Notes under the pieces: generated by a model | Database searches by the model: none | The model's input: only the letters and a program-made list of their open reading frames with translations | What the model was told of the DNA's origin: nothing | Program-made: the position numbers and the translations under genes | In this document: positions 1-7,992 of the stretch, in pieces | How positions within the stretch are numbered: position 1 is the first letter of the stretch | How the letters are laid out: each line of letters begins with the position of its first letter | Assembly (NCBI RefSeq): GCF_002243345.2 | Contig: NZ_CP022655.2 | Coordinates: forward strand, 461,001 to 525,000 | Reading direction: 5' to 3' | DNA from: Paenibacillus sp. RUD330 | Lineage (GTDB): Bacteria; Bacillota; Bacilli; Paenibacillales; Paenibacillaceae | Length of the DNA: 64,000 nucleotides

Positions 1-413
1 TGCCCCTCGCTTGCTCCGGCGGACCGGGCAGCCTGCTCCAGCTCCGGCTCGATGCCGGCGAAGCCGGTCTTCATCGTCTGATAGACCAGCGGGAAGGAGA
101 CCACGACGGCCGCGACGACCGCGGCCCATGGCGTAAAGACGAGCGGAGCGGAGAATATGGCTTCGATCGTCTTGCCAAGGAAGCTGCGGCGGCCGAGCGC
201 CACGAGAAGCACGAAGCCCACGACCGTCGGGGGAAGCACGAGGGGGAGCAGGAACGCGGTTTCAAGCAGCAGCTTCCCCCTGAACCTGGATCTGCTCATG
301 AGCCGTGCGGCCGCCGTGCCGGCTGCGAGGGCGACAACGCTCGCCAGCAGAGCTACTTTCAGAGAGAGGATGACCGGCGGCCAAAACTGCTGCCAGTCTA
401 TCGGCGCCGGCAT
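1..413 (-). CDS. modB: Molybdate ABC transporter permease ModB (3' part outside window)
   Basis: Inner-membrane permease of the molybdate importer, which pairs with ModA and an ATPase. Reading leftwards from the ATG at 413 gives about 137 residues beginning MPAPIDWQQFWPP. A first hydrophobic helix follows, then the family signature FLLPLVLPPTVVGF and a second helix rich in Ala and Val. The frame stays open to base 1, so roughly the last 40 percent of the protein is missing. The start codon shares one base with the modA stop (TAATG), which implies translational coupling within a modAB operon. The assignment rests on the signature and on the adjacent modA. Confidence 0.92.
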   Translation of the reverse strand, partial: MPAPIDWQQFWPPVILSLKVALLASVVALAAGTAAARLMSRSRFRGKLLLETAFLLPLVLPPTVVGFVLLVALGRRSFLGKTIEAIFSAPLVFTPWAAVVAAVVVSFPLVYQTMKTGFAGIEPELEQAARSAGASEG

Positions 414-1264
414 TATTTCGGATCCGTGAAGCCGAAGCTCTTGAACACGGCCATAGCATCTTCGGATTGAAGATACGCATAGAACCGCTCAGCCTCGGAC
501 CGATGCTTCGTCGCTTTGACGATGGCGGCGGGATAACGGATGGACGGATAGGACGCCGGATCCACTTCGTAGGCGACGGCTGCTTTGGCGGAAGCCTGCG
601 CATCGGTCCGGTAGACAAAGCCTGCATCCGCGTTGCCGGTTTCCACCGCCTGCAGGACGGCTTTCACATCCTTGGCCTGAACGAGCTTGTCCTTCAAGGC
701 GTCCCACCGGCCGGCCTTGGCCAGCGCTTCCTGGGCGTATTGTCCGGCCGGGACGCTCTCCGGAATGCCGATGGCGATCTTGCTGAAAGCCTGTCCGGCG
801 AGAGCGTCAAGGGAAGAGATGCTTGGGTCGGCCCCTTTTGGCACGATGACGACAAGCGAATTGCCGAGAAGATCGCGGGAATCCTCTGCGGCGACGAGAT
901 TTTGATCCACGAGCGCCTTCATGTTTTTGGACGAAGCGGAGAGGAACAGGTCAGCGGGAGCTCCCTGTTCGATCTGTTTTTGCAGGGTGCCGGAAGCGCC
1001 GAAGTTGAAATGAAGGGAAATGCTTGGATTGGCGGCTTCAAAAGCGGCCTTGATCTCGTCCAATGCTCCGGTCAGGCTGGCCGCCGCGGACACCGTCAGC
1101 TCGGCGGGCGGGGCGGAGGAGGCTGGCGGAGAGGCGGCTGCGGAGGTGCCGCCGCTGCCGTCCGGCTGCGTATTGGCTTGCTTGCTGCCGCAAGCGGCGG
1201 CAGCAAGCAGCATGAGACCGGCTAGAAGGAACAGGAAAGCTTTCATTCGTATTGATTTCAGCAT
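413..1264 (-). CDS. modA: Molybdate-binding lipoprotein ModA
   Basis: Extracytoplasmic solute-binding protein that captures molybdate or tungstate and delivers it to ModB. The 283 residues start with a lipoprotein signal ending in the lipobox LAAAAC (Cys near residue 25), followed by a Gly/Ser/Pro tether. The mature part begins ELTVSAAASLTGALDEI, the typical ModA N-terminus, and ends with the family-type segment AVFKSFGFTDPK. GGAG lies upstream of the ATG at 1264; an ATG six codons in is an alternative start. It is the first gene of the modAB operon and is divergent from a regulator containing a binding-protein-like domain. Confidence 0.95.
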   Translation of the reverse strand: MLKSIRMKAFLFLLAGLMLLAAAACGSKQANTQPDGSGGTSAAASPPASSAPPAELTVSAAASLTGALDEIKAAFEAANPSISLHFNFGASGTLQKQIEQGAPADLFLSASSKNMKALVDQNLVAAEDSRDLLGNSLVVIVPKGADPSISSLDALAGQAFSKIAIGIPESVPAGQYAQEALAKAGRWDALKDKLVQAKDVKAVLQAVETGNADAGFVYRTDAQASAKAAVAYEVDPASYPSIRYPAAIVKATKHRSEAERFYAYLQSEDAMAVFKSFGFTDPK

Positions 1265-1314
1265 TTTCTCTCACTCCAAGTATGGTTTTATATGATCTAG
1301 TTATAATTAGGATG

Positions 1315-1343
1315 ATTATATATAGATGCAGCGAAGCTGTAAA
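1315..1343 (-). promoter_or_regulatory. Predicted promoter of modAB
   Basis: On the minus strand a -35 box TTTACA (1343-1338) is followed after exactly 17 bases by a perfect TATAAT (1320-1315). The AT-rich stretch after the -10 box and the divergent regulator gene make this intergenic region the likely control point for molybdate uptake. Confidence 0.7.
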
Positions 1344-1414
1344 TCCCTAAACCGGCATCATCCGCTATAATAAACGGCATAGAGCGATAGCGGGACAAAA
1401 GAGGAGATCAAACC

Positions 1415-2500
1415 ATGAATCAGGAACCATCCTATACGGTCGAGGAAGTGGCCCAGCTGCTTCGGATCTCGAAGCTGACCGTCTACGACCTTGTCAAGAA
1501 AGGCCGGCTTCCCGCTTACCGGGTAGGGAAGCAGATGCGCGTGGACGCTACCGATCTGGAGGCTTATAAGGCGAAGTCCAAAAACCAGACCGCCGTCTTG
1601 GGCCTCAAGGATGTCGCGGGAAGCAGCTTCGCAGGAGCGAAGGAAGGTCCTGGCGGGGATGCGGCGAGCGGGGCTTCGGGTGTTCGCCGGCACGAGCCGG
1701 AGGACGGGAGCGGGGGGATTCCCGGCGGAGATGTCCGCTCCGGCGAAGGCTCTTCCTCTATGCAAGCGGGCAGAGTCTCTCATGCGGTTGCTCCGCGGCA
1801 TCAGCTCGTCATCACCGGACAGGACATCAGTCTCGATCTGCTGACTTCCTTCATGGAGAAGGCGAACGGAACCAGGCCTCTGCGCTCCCATGCCGGCAGC
1901 CTGGACAGCCTGATCCAAATGTACAAGGGAGAAGCGGATATCGTGAGCACGCATCTATGGGATGGGGATACGGGAGAGTACAATCTCCCGTATATCACCC
2001 GCATTCTTGCCGGCTTCCCGCTGCTGGTGGTGAACCTGCTCGTTCGCCGCGCGGGCTTGTATGTACAGCCGGGCAATCCGCTGGGCATGTCCGGATGGGC
2101 CGACCTGGCCAGGCCGGGAATCCGTTTCGTCAGCCGGGAGCGCGGTTCGGGAGCCCGGGTGCTCGTCGATGAGCAGCTGCGCCTGCTCGGTATTCCTCCG
2201 CATACCCTCGAGCAGGATGGAAGAGTCCAGAACAGCCATCTCGGAGTGGCGGCCAAGGTGGCATCCGGCGATGCGGACGCGGGAGTCGGGATGGAGAAGG
2301 CGGCTTCGATGGTCGGGAACGTGGAATTCATCCCGCTGATCCGCGAGCGCTACGATCTGGTTGTGGTCAAAAAGCCGGAGAACGCTCCATGGATCGGCAA
2401 GCTGATGGATATTCTTCAATCGGAAGCGTTCCGAAGGGAACTGGGCGCCATTACGGGCTGCGACAGCTCCGAGACGGGCAAGGTGCGGCTGGATTCCTGA
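1415..2500 (+). CDS. Excisionase-type HTH regulator fused to a periplasmic-binding-protein-like domain
   Basis: Probable one-component transcription regulator of 361 residues. Residues about 5-55 (YTVEEVAQLLRISKLTVYDL, then KKGRLPAYRVGKQMRV) form an HTH_17 (excisionase/MerR-like) domain. Residues 60-125 are a variable Gly/Ser-rich linker. Residues about 130-345 match the PBP_like domain related to ModA, with blocks such as SHLWDGDTGEYN and FVSRERGSGARVLVDEQL. GAGGAG at 1401 precedes the ATG. It is transcribed away from modAB, so a role in sensing molybdate or another oxyanion and controlling modAB is a reasonable inference. The ligand itself is not visible in the sequence. Confidence 0.85.
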   Translation: MNQEPSYTVEEVAQLLRISKLTVYDLVKKGRLPAYRVGKQMRVDATDLEAYKAKSKNQTAVLGLKDVAGSSFAGAKEGPGGDAASGASGVRRHEPEDGSGGIPGGDVRSGEGSSSMQAGRVSHAVAPRHQLVITGQDISLDLLTSFMEKANGTRPLRSHAGSLDSLIQMYKGEADIVSTHLWDGDTGEYNLPYITRILAGFPLLVVNLLVRRAGLYVQPGNPLGMSGWADLARPGIRFVSRERGSGARVLVDEQLRLLGIPPHTLEQDGRVQNSHLGVAAKVASGDADAGVGMEKAASMVGNVEFIPLIRERYDLVVVKKPENAPWIGKLMDILQSEAFRRELGAITGCDSSETGKVRLDS

Positions 2501-2501
2501 A

Positions 2502-2561
2502 CCGGAAAGCCCGGTCCGGAAAGCCCGGTCCGGAAAGCCCGGTCCGGAAAGCCCGGTCCGG
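2502..2561. repeat. 14-bp direct repeat, four copies
   Basis: Starting one base after the stop of the upstream gene, CCGGAAAGCCCGGT is present four times without a mismatch (2502-2557), followed by CCGG. The unit is itself partly palindromic. No gene covers it. Confidence 0.95.
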
Positions 2562-2653
2562 CCGCCTTGGCGGTCGCGACGCCGCCATCGGCACATCGGT
2601 GAAAAGCGGCAGAGATGCGGGCTTCCATGCGGGAAGAGCCTTTGTCAGAAGAA

Positions 2654-2697
2654 GCCTCGGGAAAGCCTCGGGAAAGCCTCGGGAAAGCCTCGGGAAA
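2654..2697. repeat. 11-bp direct repeat, four copies, with a decayed tail
   Basis: GCCTCGGGAAA is repeated four times (2654-2697). It runs into about 100 bases of related purine-rich sequence (variants of GAAAGCTTCAGG) that ends at the ribosome binding site of the next gene. Confidence 0.9.
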
Positions 2698-2818
2698 GCT
2701 CAAGAATCTTCAGGAATGATTTAGAAGCTAAAGAAGCTTCAGGAAAATTCCTTGAAAGCTCAAGGAAGGTAAGGAAAGCTTCAGAAAAAGAGGCTCTTGA
2801 AGGGAGCGCGATAAGTCC

Positions 2819-3319
2819 ATGACTTATTCGGATCTGATCAAGTCTTACATCCAAGATTTGGACAAATACACGGCGGAGCAGCTGCGCTTCAAATCCTCGG
2901 CAGAGGTCTGGTCTCTCGGCCAGATGTACGATCATATGATCGCTGCGGCCCTTGATTATATGGATCAGGTGGAGAAATGCGCTGCCGGAGGCGAGAAGGA
3001 CAAGGCAGTGAAGACGGAGGCAGGCGAGCGGCTGTTTGCGCTCGGGGGCTTCCCGGCGGTGAAAATCAAGCTGCCTGACGGACCGGCCAACACGCCTTGC
3101 CGTTCGGACGGCAGGGAAGAGCTGGCGCGCAGGCTGGAGCATGTTCTGGAACTGATGCAGCAATGGGAGAGGAAGCTGGAGGGGATCGATCCGGACAGCA
3201 AAGTCAGACATGGCGGATTCGGCTGGCTGAACGCCCGGGAGTGGTTCGACCTGTCCGGCATGCACTTCCGTCATCATCGGGCCCAGCAGAGGGAGCTGGA
3301 ACAAAGGCTTGGGGTGTAG
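2819..3319 (+). CDS. DinB-like (YfiT/DinB superfamily) protein
   Basis: Cytoplasmic four-helix-bundle protein of 166 residues. The segment VWSLGQMYDHMIAAALDYM near the N-terminus and GMHFRHHRAQQRELEQRL at the C-terminus carry the spaced histidines that form the metal site in DinB-fold enzymes, several of which are thiol-dependent transferases. An AAGGGAG box precedes the ATG. No neighbour suggests a substrate, so only the fold is called. Confidence 0.7.
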   Translation: MTYSDLIKSYIQDLDKYTAEQLRFKSSAEVWSLGQMYDHMIAAALDYMDQVEKCAAGGEKDKAVKTEAGERLFALGGFPAVKIKLPDGPANTPCRSDGREELARRLEHVLELMQQWERKLEGIDPDSKVRHGGFGWLNAREWFDLSGMHFRHHRAQQRELEQRLGV

Positions 3320-3329
3320 GCCGAGCATA

Positions 3330-3390
3330 AGCAGAAAGAAACGGAGCAGGAAGAAAACGGAGCAGAAAGAAACGGAACAGAAAGAAACGG
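3330..3390. repeat. 15-bp direct repeat, four copies
   Basis: Ten bases after the DinB stop codon the unit AGCAGAAAGAAACGG recurs four times (3330, 3345, 3361, 3376), with one unit a base longer. It is a short 3'-flanking array like several others in the window. Confidence 0.9.
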
Positions 3391-3427
3391 ATAAAGCAAA
3401 TCTACAGATCGTGGGGCATTTGCAAAG

Positions 3428-3464
3428 CGGCAGTCGGGGAGCGCCATCCCGGGCTGCCGTTTTT
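3428..3464 (+). terminator. Intrinsic terminator after the DinB-like gene
   Basis: The arms CGGCAG-T-CGGG and CCCG-GG-CTGCCG enclose a short loop and are followed by TTTTTA. This is the only clear signal between the repeat and the promoter at 3574. Confidence 0.75.
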
Positions 3465-3573
3465 AGTGTATGGACTGCGCCAGGTTGCTGTGCTTTTATC
3501 CCCAAACGGACTATGATCGACGGCGGTATATCCCTATTGAAAACATGGACGCAGAAGCTCTCGCCGGAAATCG

Positions 3574-3603
3574 TTGACATTATATGAAGGGTACAGCTAT
3601 GAT
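3574..3603 (+). promoter_or_regulatory. Predicted promoter of the MFS exporter gene
   Basis: A perfect TTGACA (3574-3579) is followed after 18 bases by TATGAT (3598-3603), about 80 bases before the start codon. Apart from the repeat and terminator noted separately, the gap 3320-3682 holds nothing else I can support. Confidence 0.7.
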
Positions 3604-3682
3604 GACTTTATAAAGGTATTTATTTCAAAAGTAGAGGATTGACTATTCGATCATCCTCCGTCAACGAAAGAGAGGCAGCAAG

Positions 3683-5038
3683 ATGACCCATCCCAAACTA
3701 TTCCGGCTGCTGTGGGCCGGACAAAGCCTCTCCAATCTTGCTGATGCGCTGTATCTGCTGTCGGTCGTCACGATGGTCTACAAGCTGACCGGATCGGCGC
3801 TGTTCTCCGCCTTCGTGCCGTTGTGCCGGGTTGCAGGCCAGCTGGCTTGCGGGATCATGGCGCCGCTGATCATGGACCGGTTCCGGCTTACGTCGCTGAT
3901 CAAGCTGTCCCAGCTGATTCAGGTCGCCTTGTTCGCCGTACTGGCTCTGGCGGCGGCGAATATGAGTGTCAGCGGAATACCGACTGCGCTGATCCTCATT
4001 GCCTTGCTGTCGTTCACGGATGGCATTACGACGCCGGTCCGCAATTCGCTCGTTCCCCTGTATGCAGGCAAAGACGAGCTTATGAAAGCCAACGGGCTGA
4101 TGTCCACGACCGACCAGACCGTCATGATGCTTGGATGGGCTGGGGGCGGGATGCTTGTCACCTGGCTGGGAGGCGGCACCGTCATGGGCCTGACCCTTGC
4201 CATGTATGCCGGGGCGCTTGTGCTGACCTTGCAGCTCAAGGAATCGTCGGTTCCTTCAACTTCTTCGCTTGGCCAGAAGGAACCGGACCCGGCAGGCGTA
4301 TCCGACTTGGAGGCGGCTGCCGGCCTGCCGGAGCTTGGCGACAGCGGAGTCCGGAGCGGCGGCCAAAAGATCGGCGCCTGGGCGTCGGTCAAGGAAGGCT
4401 GGCAAAACATCTGGCGCAACAAGACCCTGCGGCTGCTCATTGTGATGGATACCATCGAAGGCACGGTCGGGGCGGCCTGGATCGGCGCGCTCATGCTCGT
4501 CTATGCGACAGAGCAGCTGGGCAGGGGGACCGAATGGTACGGAATCATCAACGGGGGGTATTTTGCCGGCTGCATCATCGGGGGACTGCTCGTCGTCGCC
4601 TTCACCAGACGCCTGATGCGAAGGCCGGCTCTGTCCATCATGGCCGGAGCGGGTCTGATGGGCCTGATGACGCTGGCTTATGCCGCAACGGAATCGCCAT
4701 GGGTCGCGCTGCTGCTGGTCATCCTCATGGGGCCGCCTCAGCAGCTCCGCGAGGTGACGCGCAGAACCGTCTTCCAGAGCGCTTGCCCTCCGGAACAGCT
4801 CCCCAAAGTGATGAGCGCCGAAAATACGCTGGTGTACTCCCTGTTCGGCCTGTCGGTCGTGCTTCTGTCCTGGATGGCGGACCGATGGGGCATCGCGGCC
4901 GTCTATGCCATGACGGGAGCCTTCTATCTGCTGACGGCCTGCCTGGCCGGACTCAACCGGAGCAGGCTCCAAGGGCAGGCTGCTGTTCGGGACGAGGCTG
5001 CCACGCAGACAAACATAGGAAGAGACAGCGAACTGTAA
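3683..5038 (+). CDS. MFS transporter (MFS_3-like exporter)
   Basis: Integral membrane protein of 451 residues with about ten to twelve hydrophobic helices split by a hydrophilic central loop (residues about 190-250). The N-terminal helix LFRLLWAGQSLSNLADALYL resembles macrolide/drug exporters of the MFS_3 group, and PVRNSLVPLYAGKDELMKAN matches the conserved loop after helix 4 in that group. An AGAGAGG box precedes the ATG. It stands alone behind its own promoter, so the substrate cannot be read from context. Confidence 0.85.
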   Translation: MTHPKLFRLLWAGQSLSNLADALYLLSVVTMVYKLTGSALFSAFVPLCRVAGQLACGIMAPLIMDRFRLTSLIKLSQLIQVALFAVLALAAANMSVSGIPTALILIALLSFTDGITTPVRNSLVPLYAGKDELMKANGLMSTTDQTVMMLGWAGGGMLVTWLGGGTVMGLTLAMYAGALVLTLQLKESSVPSTSSLGQKEPDPAGVSDLEAAAGLPELGDSGVRSGGQKIGAWASVKEGWQNIWRNKTLRLLIVMDTIEGTVGAAWIGALMLVYATEQLGRGTEWYGIINGGYFAGCIIGGLLVVAFTRRLMRRPALSIMAGAGLMGLMTLAYAATESPWVALLLVILMGPPQQLREVTRRTVFQSACPPEQLPKVMSAENTLVYSLFGLSVVLLSWMADRWGIAAVYAMTGAFYLLTACLAGLNRSRLQGQAAVRDEAATQTNIGRDSEL

Positions 5039-5139
5039 AGCCTTGAGGCCCGAAATGCACCGAGATTGTTCCTGCTCGATGACCGGGCATGCGCTGATCT
5101 TGATAAGGGCAGGAACACGGATTCCTGAGCCTTCGGCTA

Positions 5140-6015
5140 TCAGGCCAAAACCTGGATGCCTTGGGCAGCAAGCTGTTTCTTCACGTCGGCGGCGACGGAT
5201 GCGCTTCGAAGCTCCAGATCGACGACGGCCTGCTTGTGGGCGAGCAGCTGCTTGGCGTAACCGTTCATCATCTCCAGCGATTTCTCCACGACCGCGGCGT
5301 CGCTCTTGCGTGCGGCGGCCCCGAAATCCTTGAGGGCGGCCGCTGCGGATGATTCGGGGACTTTGGCAGCGGACTGGCGGGACCGGATAGCGAGAGAGAA
5401 CTCGTCCATCCCTCCCAATGCTTTGCGTGCGGCGTTCATCTTGCGTGTGCGCTCTGCGCGGACGGCTTTCAGCAGATCCTCCTGGATCCGGATCTGCTGC
5501 CTGGCCAGCTGAACGGCGGCCTTCATCGTATCTGCCTGCATGCGGACCAGCTTGGCCAATTCCTTGCTGCCGTATTTGGAGGCTGCGCTTGCTTGATGGT
5601 TCATGGCCGTATAAGCCGCGTACAAAGGCTCGTAAGCGGATCTCGCCTTCTTCACGGCGGCCTCTTGCTTGGCGACGCGATCGGTGTCGAGCGAAGGAAT
5701 CGACTTCCGGATGGCGGCAGCGTCCCGGCTGTTGCGTAGATGGAGCTCGGCTGCACGCAGGGTTCGTTCCTCCAACTGGGCGGTGATCGAGACGTAAGCG
5801 CCGTAATGGGCGTTCAATCTGGCTGCCGCAGGAGCTGCTGCGGCGGCGGCCGTCCGCTCGAAGGCGCTCTTGGCTGCGGGACTCACCGCGAGAGAAGTGG
5901 CAGCGGCCGGGGACGGGGCTGCAAGCAGCATGAGCGCAACAGCGAAGGCGGCAGCGGCCGAGGCTGCGCGCCGCCAGCCCGAAGCGCATAAAGACGAAAA
6001 AATGGACGATGGCAT
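5140..6015 (-). CDS. Secreted helical (coiled-coil-like) protein of unknown function
   Basis: The 291-residue product has an N-terminal signal peptide (basic start, hydrophobic AAFAVALMLLAAPSPAAA, likely cleaved after AAA near residue 40). The rest is strongly helical, rich in Ala, Lys, Arg, Glu and Gln, with no Cys in the mature part and no recognisable catalytic motif. A very strong AGGAGGAG box precedes the ATG. It is monocistronic and sits behind a good promoter whose transcript must first pass an intrinsic terminator (6054-6106). I do not recognise a family. It could be an extracytoplasmic binding or structural protein. Confidence 0.75.
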   Translation of the reverse strand: MPSSIFSSLCASGWRRAASAAAAFAVALMLLAAPSPAAATSLAVSPAAKSAFERTAAAAAAPAAARLNAHYGAYVSITAQLEERTLRAAELHLRNSRDAAAIRKSIPSLDTDRVAKQEAAVKKARSAYEPLYAAYTAMNHQASAASKYGSKELAKLVRMQADTMKAAVQLARQQIRIQEDLLKAVRAERTRKMNAARKALGGMDEFSLAIRSRQSAAKVPESSAAAALKDFGAAARKSDAAVVEKSLEMMNGYAKQLLAHKQAVVDLELRSASVAADVKKQLAAQGIQVLA

Positions 6016-6053
6016 TCCAATCTCCTCCTAATTCCGCACGAAGCATAGAACGC

Positions 6054-6106
6054 GAAAAAGCACCGCAGCAAGCAGCTCTCCAGGAGAGCCGCAGGCTGCG
6101 GTGCTT
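6054..6106 (-). terminator. Leader terminator (possible attenuator) before the secreted helical protein gene
   Basis: On the minus strand the arms AAGCACCGCAGC and GCTGCGGTGCTT pair perfectly over 12 bp around an inner GCTCTC/GAGAGC stem, and a run of five T follows. It lies about 35 bases after the expected transcription start and about 40 bases before the start codon. An upstream TGCGG could pair with the CCGCA of the first arm and open the terminator, which would make it conditional. It might instead terminate read-through from the DUF975 gene. Confidence 0.65.
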
Positions 6107-6145
6107 CCGCATGTTCCTACACATGTCGTACGATCGTATGTTCTA

Positions 6146-6174
6146 AATTTAAGGCTGGCAAACGGAAATGTCAA
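6146..6174 (-). promoter_or_regulatory. Predicted promoter of the secreted helical protein gene
   Basis: On the minus strand TTGACA (6174-6169) and TAAATT (6151-6146) are separated by 17 bases. Just downstream a near-palindrome around TACGATCGTA could be an operator. In 6175-6331 I see no further feature. Confidence 0.75.
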
Positions 6175-6331
6175 GATAAATTTCAAGAAATTGTGCAGAT
6201 GCTTCTTCAACTTTTCTGCTGTCGGATGGAACATGTCTCGTCAGGATTTCCTTGTCGTTCACGGTCCAGTTCACGCCTGTTCAGACCTCAAAACGGGATG
6301 GCCGGATCAGGACGACGAGGGCAAGGACAGA

Positions 6332-6943
6332 TCAAAAAGCGCCCGGTTCAAGAGGCTCCTCGATCAGATGCCGGTAAAATACCGCGGCTGACGCCGAGAC
6401 GTAAGGCATCAGCCACAGCAGGCCGAGCCCGAACGGAATCACGGCCAGGACGGCCCAGCCGAGGAAGCTGAGCTGGAGCACGAAAAGACGCCATTTATGG
6501 CCGACCATCAGCTGCTTGCTCCGGTCCAGCGCCTCGAGCACTCCCGTCTCCGGATTGTCGGCTAGAATATAATAGGCCTGGGAGTAGCGGTATGCCGCGA
6601 TAATACCGGGTATGACCAGCAGCAGCGTCCACAGAAACACAAGCAACGCCATCAGCAGATAGAGCCCGAGCACTTTGCCGTAGTAGCGAAAGCCGTCAAA
6701 GATCATTCCCACGGCGATTTCCCGCCTGCGCGCGAGCGCCAGGTAAAAGAGGGCCGAGCCGAGAGCGAGCGGACCGGCGACAAGCAGCTCGAGAAGCCCT
6801 CCGAACCTGCCGAATTCCTGCAGGATGAAGCTGACCAGCACCGGAATGGCGCTGACCGCGATCGCCCGGCCCCAGCTGCCGGACAAGGCGGAACGGGCCT
6901 CCGCGCGAATCTCCGCCCGAGACGGCCCAATGTAGGAAGACAT
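6332..6943 (-). CDS. DUF975 family membrane protein
   Basis: Integral membrane protein of 203 residues with about five hydrophobic segments. The N-terminal SRAEIRAEARSALSGSWG and the central block LVIPGIIAAYRYSQAYYILAD are characteristic of DUF975; the PGI-A-RY motif followed by an Asn-Pro and a conserved helix (LDRSKQLMVGHKWRLF) is the core of the family. Function is unknown for the family. It lies 72 bases downstream of the cyclase-fold gene on the same strand and may be co-transcribed with it. Confidence 0.8.
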   Translation of the reverse strand: MSSYIGPSRAEIRAEARSALSGSWGRAIAVSAIPVLVSFILQEFGRFGGLLELLVAGPLALGSALFYLALARRREIAVGMIFDGFRYYGKVLGLYLLMALLVFLWTLLLVIPGIIAAYRYSQAYYILADNPETGVLEALDRSKQLMVGHKWRLFVLQLSFLGWAVLAVIPFGLGLLWLMPYVSASAAVFYRHLIEEPLEPGAF

Positions 6944-7015
6944 GGAATTCCCCCTTCGTGTAAGGTGAATGTCTTCCCCAGCTTATTCAACGCCGCCTGA
7001 GCTTAGAAGGCAATC

Positions 7016-7909
7016 TCACAGCCTTCCGTAGGCTCGAAGCGTAAGCAGGCGCTGCAGCGTGACGACGCCCCGCCACTCCATCTCCGCCGCCGGACTCAAG
7101 GCAGGGAAGGACATCGGCCAGCCGCCGTCCTCCTCCTGCTCTCTTTCCATCGCATCCAGATGCTCCTCCACGGCAACATCCCCGATGAATCTCCTCGCAT
7201 AAGCGTTCGGCTCCGGCGCCCAGTCCAGCACTTTGTGGACGTAGCCTTCGGCATGGAAGTCCAAGCCGATGACGCCCGGCTTCTGCAGCCAGGCATCCAG
7301 CCGGCGCAGCAGCGGCTCGGCGCGTTCCCGGTCGGGAGCCGCATTCAGGAAGGCGATCCAGTGGACGGCTTCGTGGTAGCCTTGCGGCTCCCGGTCCGGA
7401 TCCCTCTCCAGCATTCTCCACGCCGACCGTTCGGCTGCCTGGAACCAGTCTTGTCCGGCAAGCTCTGTCCAGCCGCTCCGGTAGAGAAGCCCGAGCAGCG
7501 TGCCGGTCGGGTTGATGGAGGGAGCGGAGGCGTCCAGCCCTTCCCACCACGGGGAGAGCGGCCAGCCGGCCGCGTCCCCGCGAATGATCGGCCAGCCTCC
7601 CTGGGGCAGAGAAGAGGCCTTCAGCCATTGGACCATGCCCTCCTCCAGCTGCTTGTCCCTCAGACCGGTCTCGGCGATCACATCCAAGGCAACCTCCAGC
7701 GGCACGGGCTGGCTATGCGGGCAGCGAATGTCAGGCTCAAGCGCATGGCCGAAGCCTCCATCCGGGTTCTGGTAGGCTTTCAGCGCCTGCAGGACGGCTT
7801 CGGCGGAGCCTTCCTCCCAGTGGAAGCGGAAGCGGAGGCGGTCGATAAGACGGGCGTTCAGGAGCAGAAAGGAACGGGCTTTATCCAGCGATGCAAAATG
7901 AGACGGCAT
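7016..7909 (-). CDS. Terpenoid-cyclase-fold (prenyltransferase/squalene-oxidase repeat) protein
   Basis: Cytoplasmic protein of 297 residues with alpha/alpha-toroid repeats. The N-terminal QNPDGGFGHALEPDIR and later LPQGGWPI and EEDGGWPMSF are QW-like turns typical of squalene-hopene-cyclase and prenyltransferase repeats. It is less than half the length of a true cyclase and lacks the cyclase DxDD motif, so a catalytic role in triterpene synthesis is unlikely. Homologous short proteins in Firmicutes are uncharacterised. The start at 7909 gives the expected N-terminal helix. Confidence 0.7.
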   Translation of the reverse strand: MPSHFASLDKARSFLLLNARLIDRLRFRFHWEEGSAEAVLQALKAYQNPDGGFGHALEPDIRCPHSQPVPLEVALDVIAETGLRDKQLEEGMVQWLKASSLPQGGWPIIRGDAAGWPLSPWWEGLDASAPSINPTGTLLGLLYRSGWTELAGQDWFQAAERSAWRMLERDPDREPQGYHEAVHWIAFLNAAPDRERAEPLLRRLDAWLQKPGVIGLDFHAEGYVHKVLDWAPEPNAYARRFIGDVAVEEHLDAMEREQEEDGGWPMSFPALSPAAEMEWRGVVTLQRLLTLRAYGRL

Positions 7910-7992
7910 ATAGGAATCCTCCTCGCAAATTGAGTTCGGTCCCAGTATACCGCCTTCATCCTGACAGCATGGATGTCATGAATTTCTCGGCT

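Noticed and set aside
2645-3580. Minus-strand ORF opposite the DinB-like gene
   Set aside because: It starts beyond the repeat region, covers a clear plus-strand gene and terminator, and ends in translated 11-bp repeat.
3309-3587. 92-codon plus-strand ORF after the DinB-like gene
   Set aside because: It begins inside the DinB gene, translates the 15-bp repeat and crosses an intrinsic terminator and a promoter.
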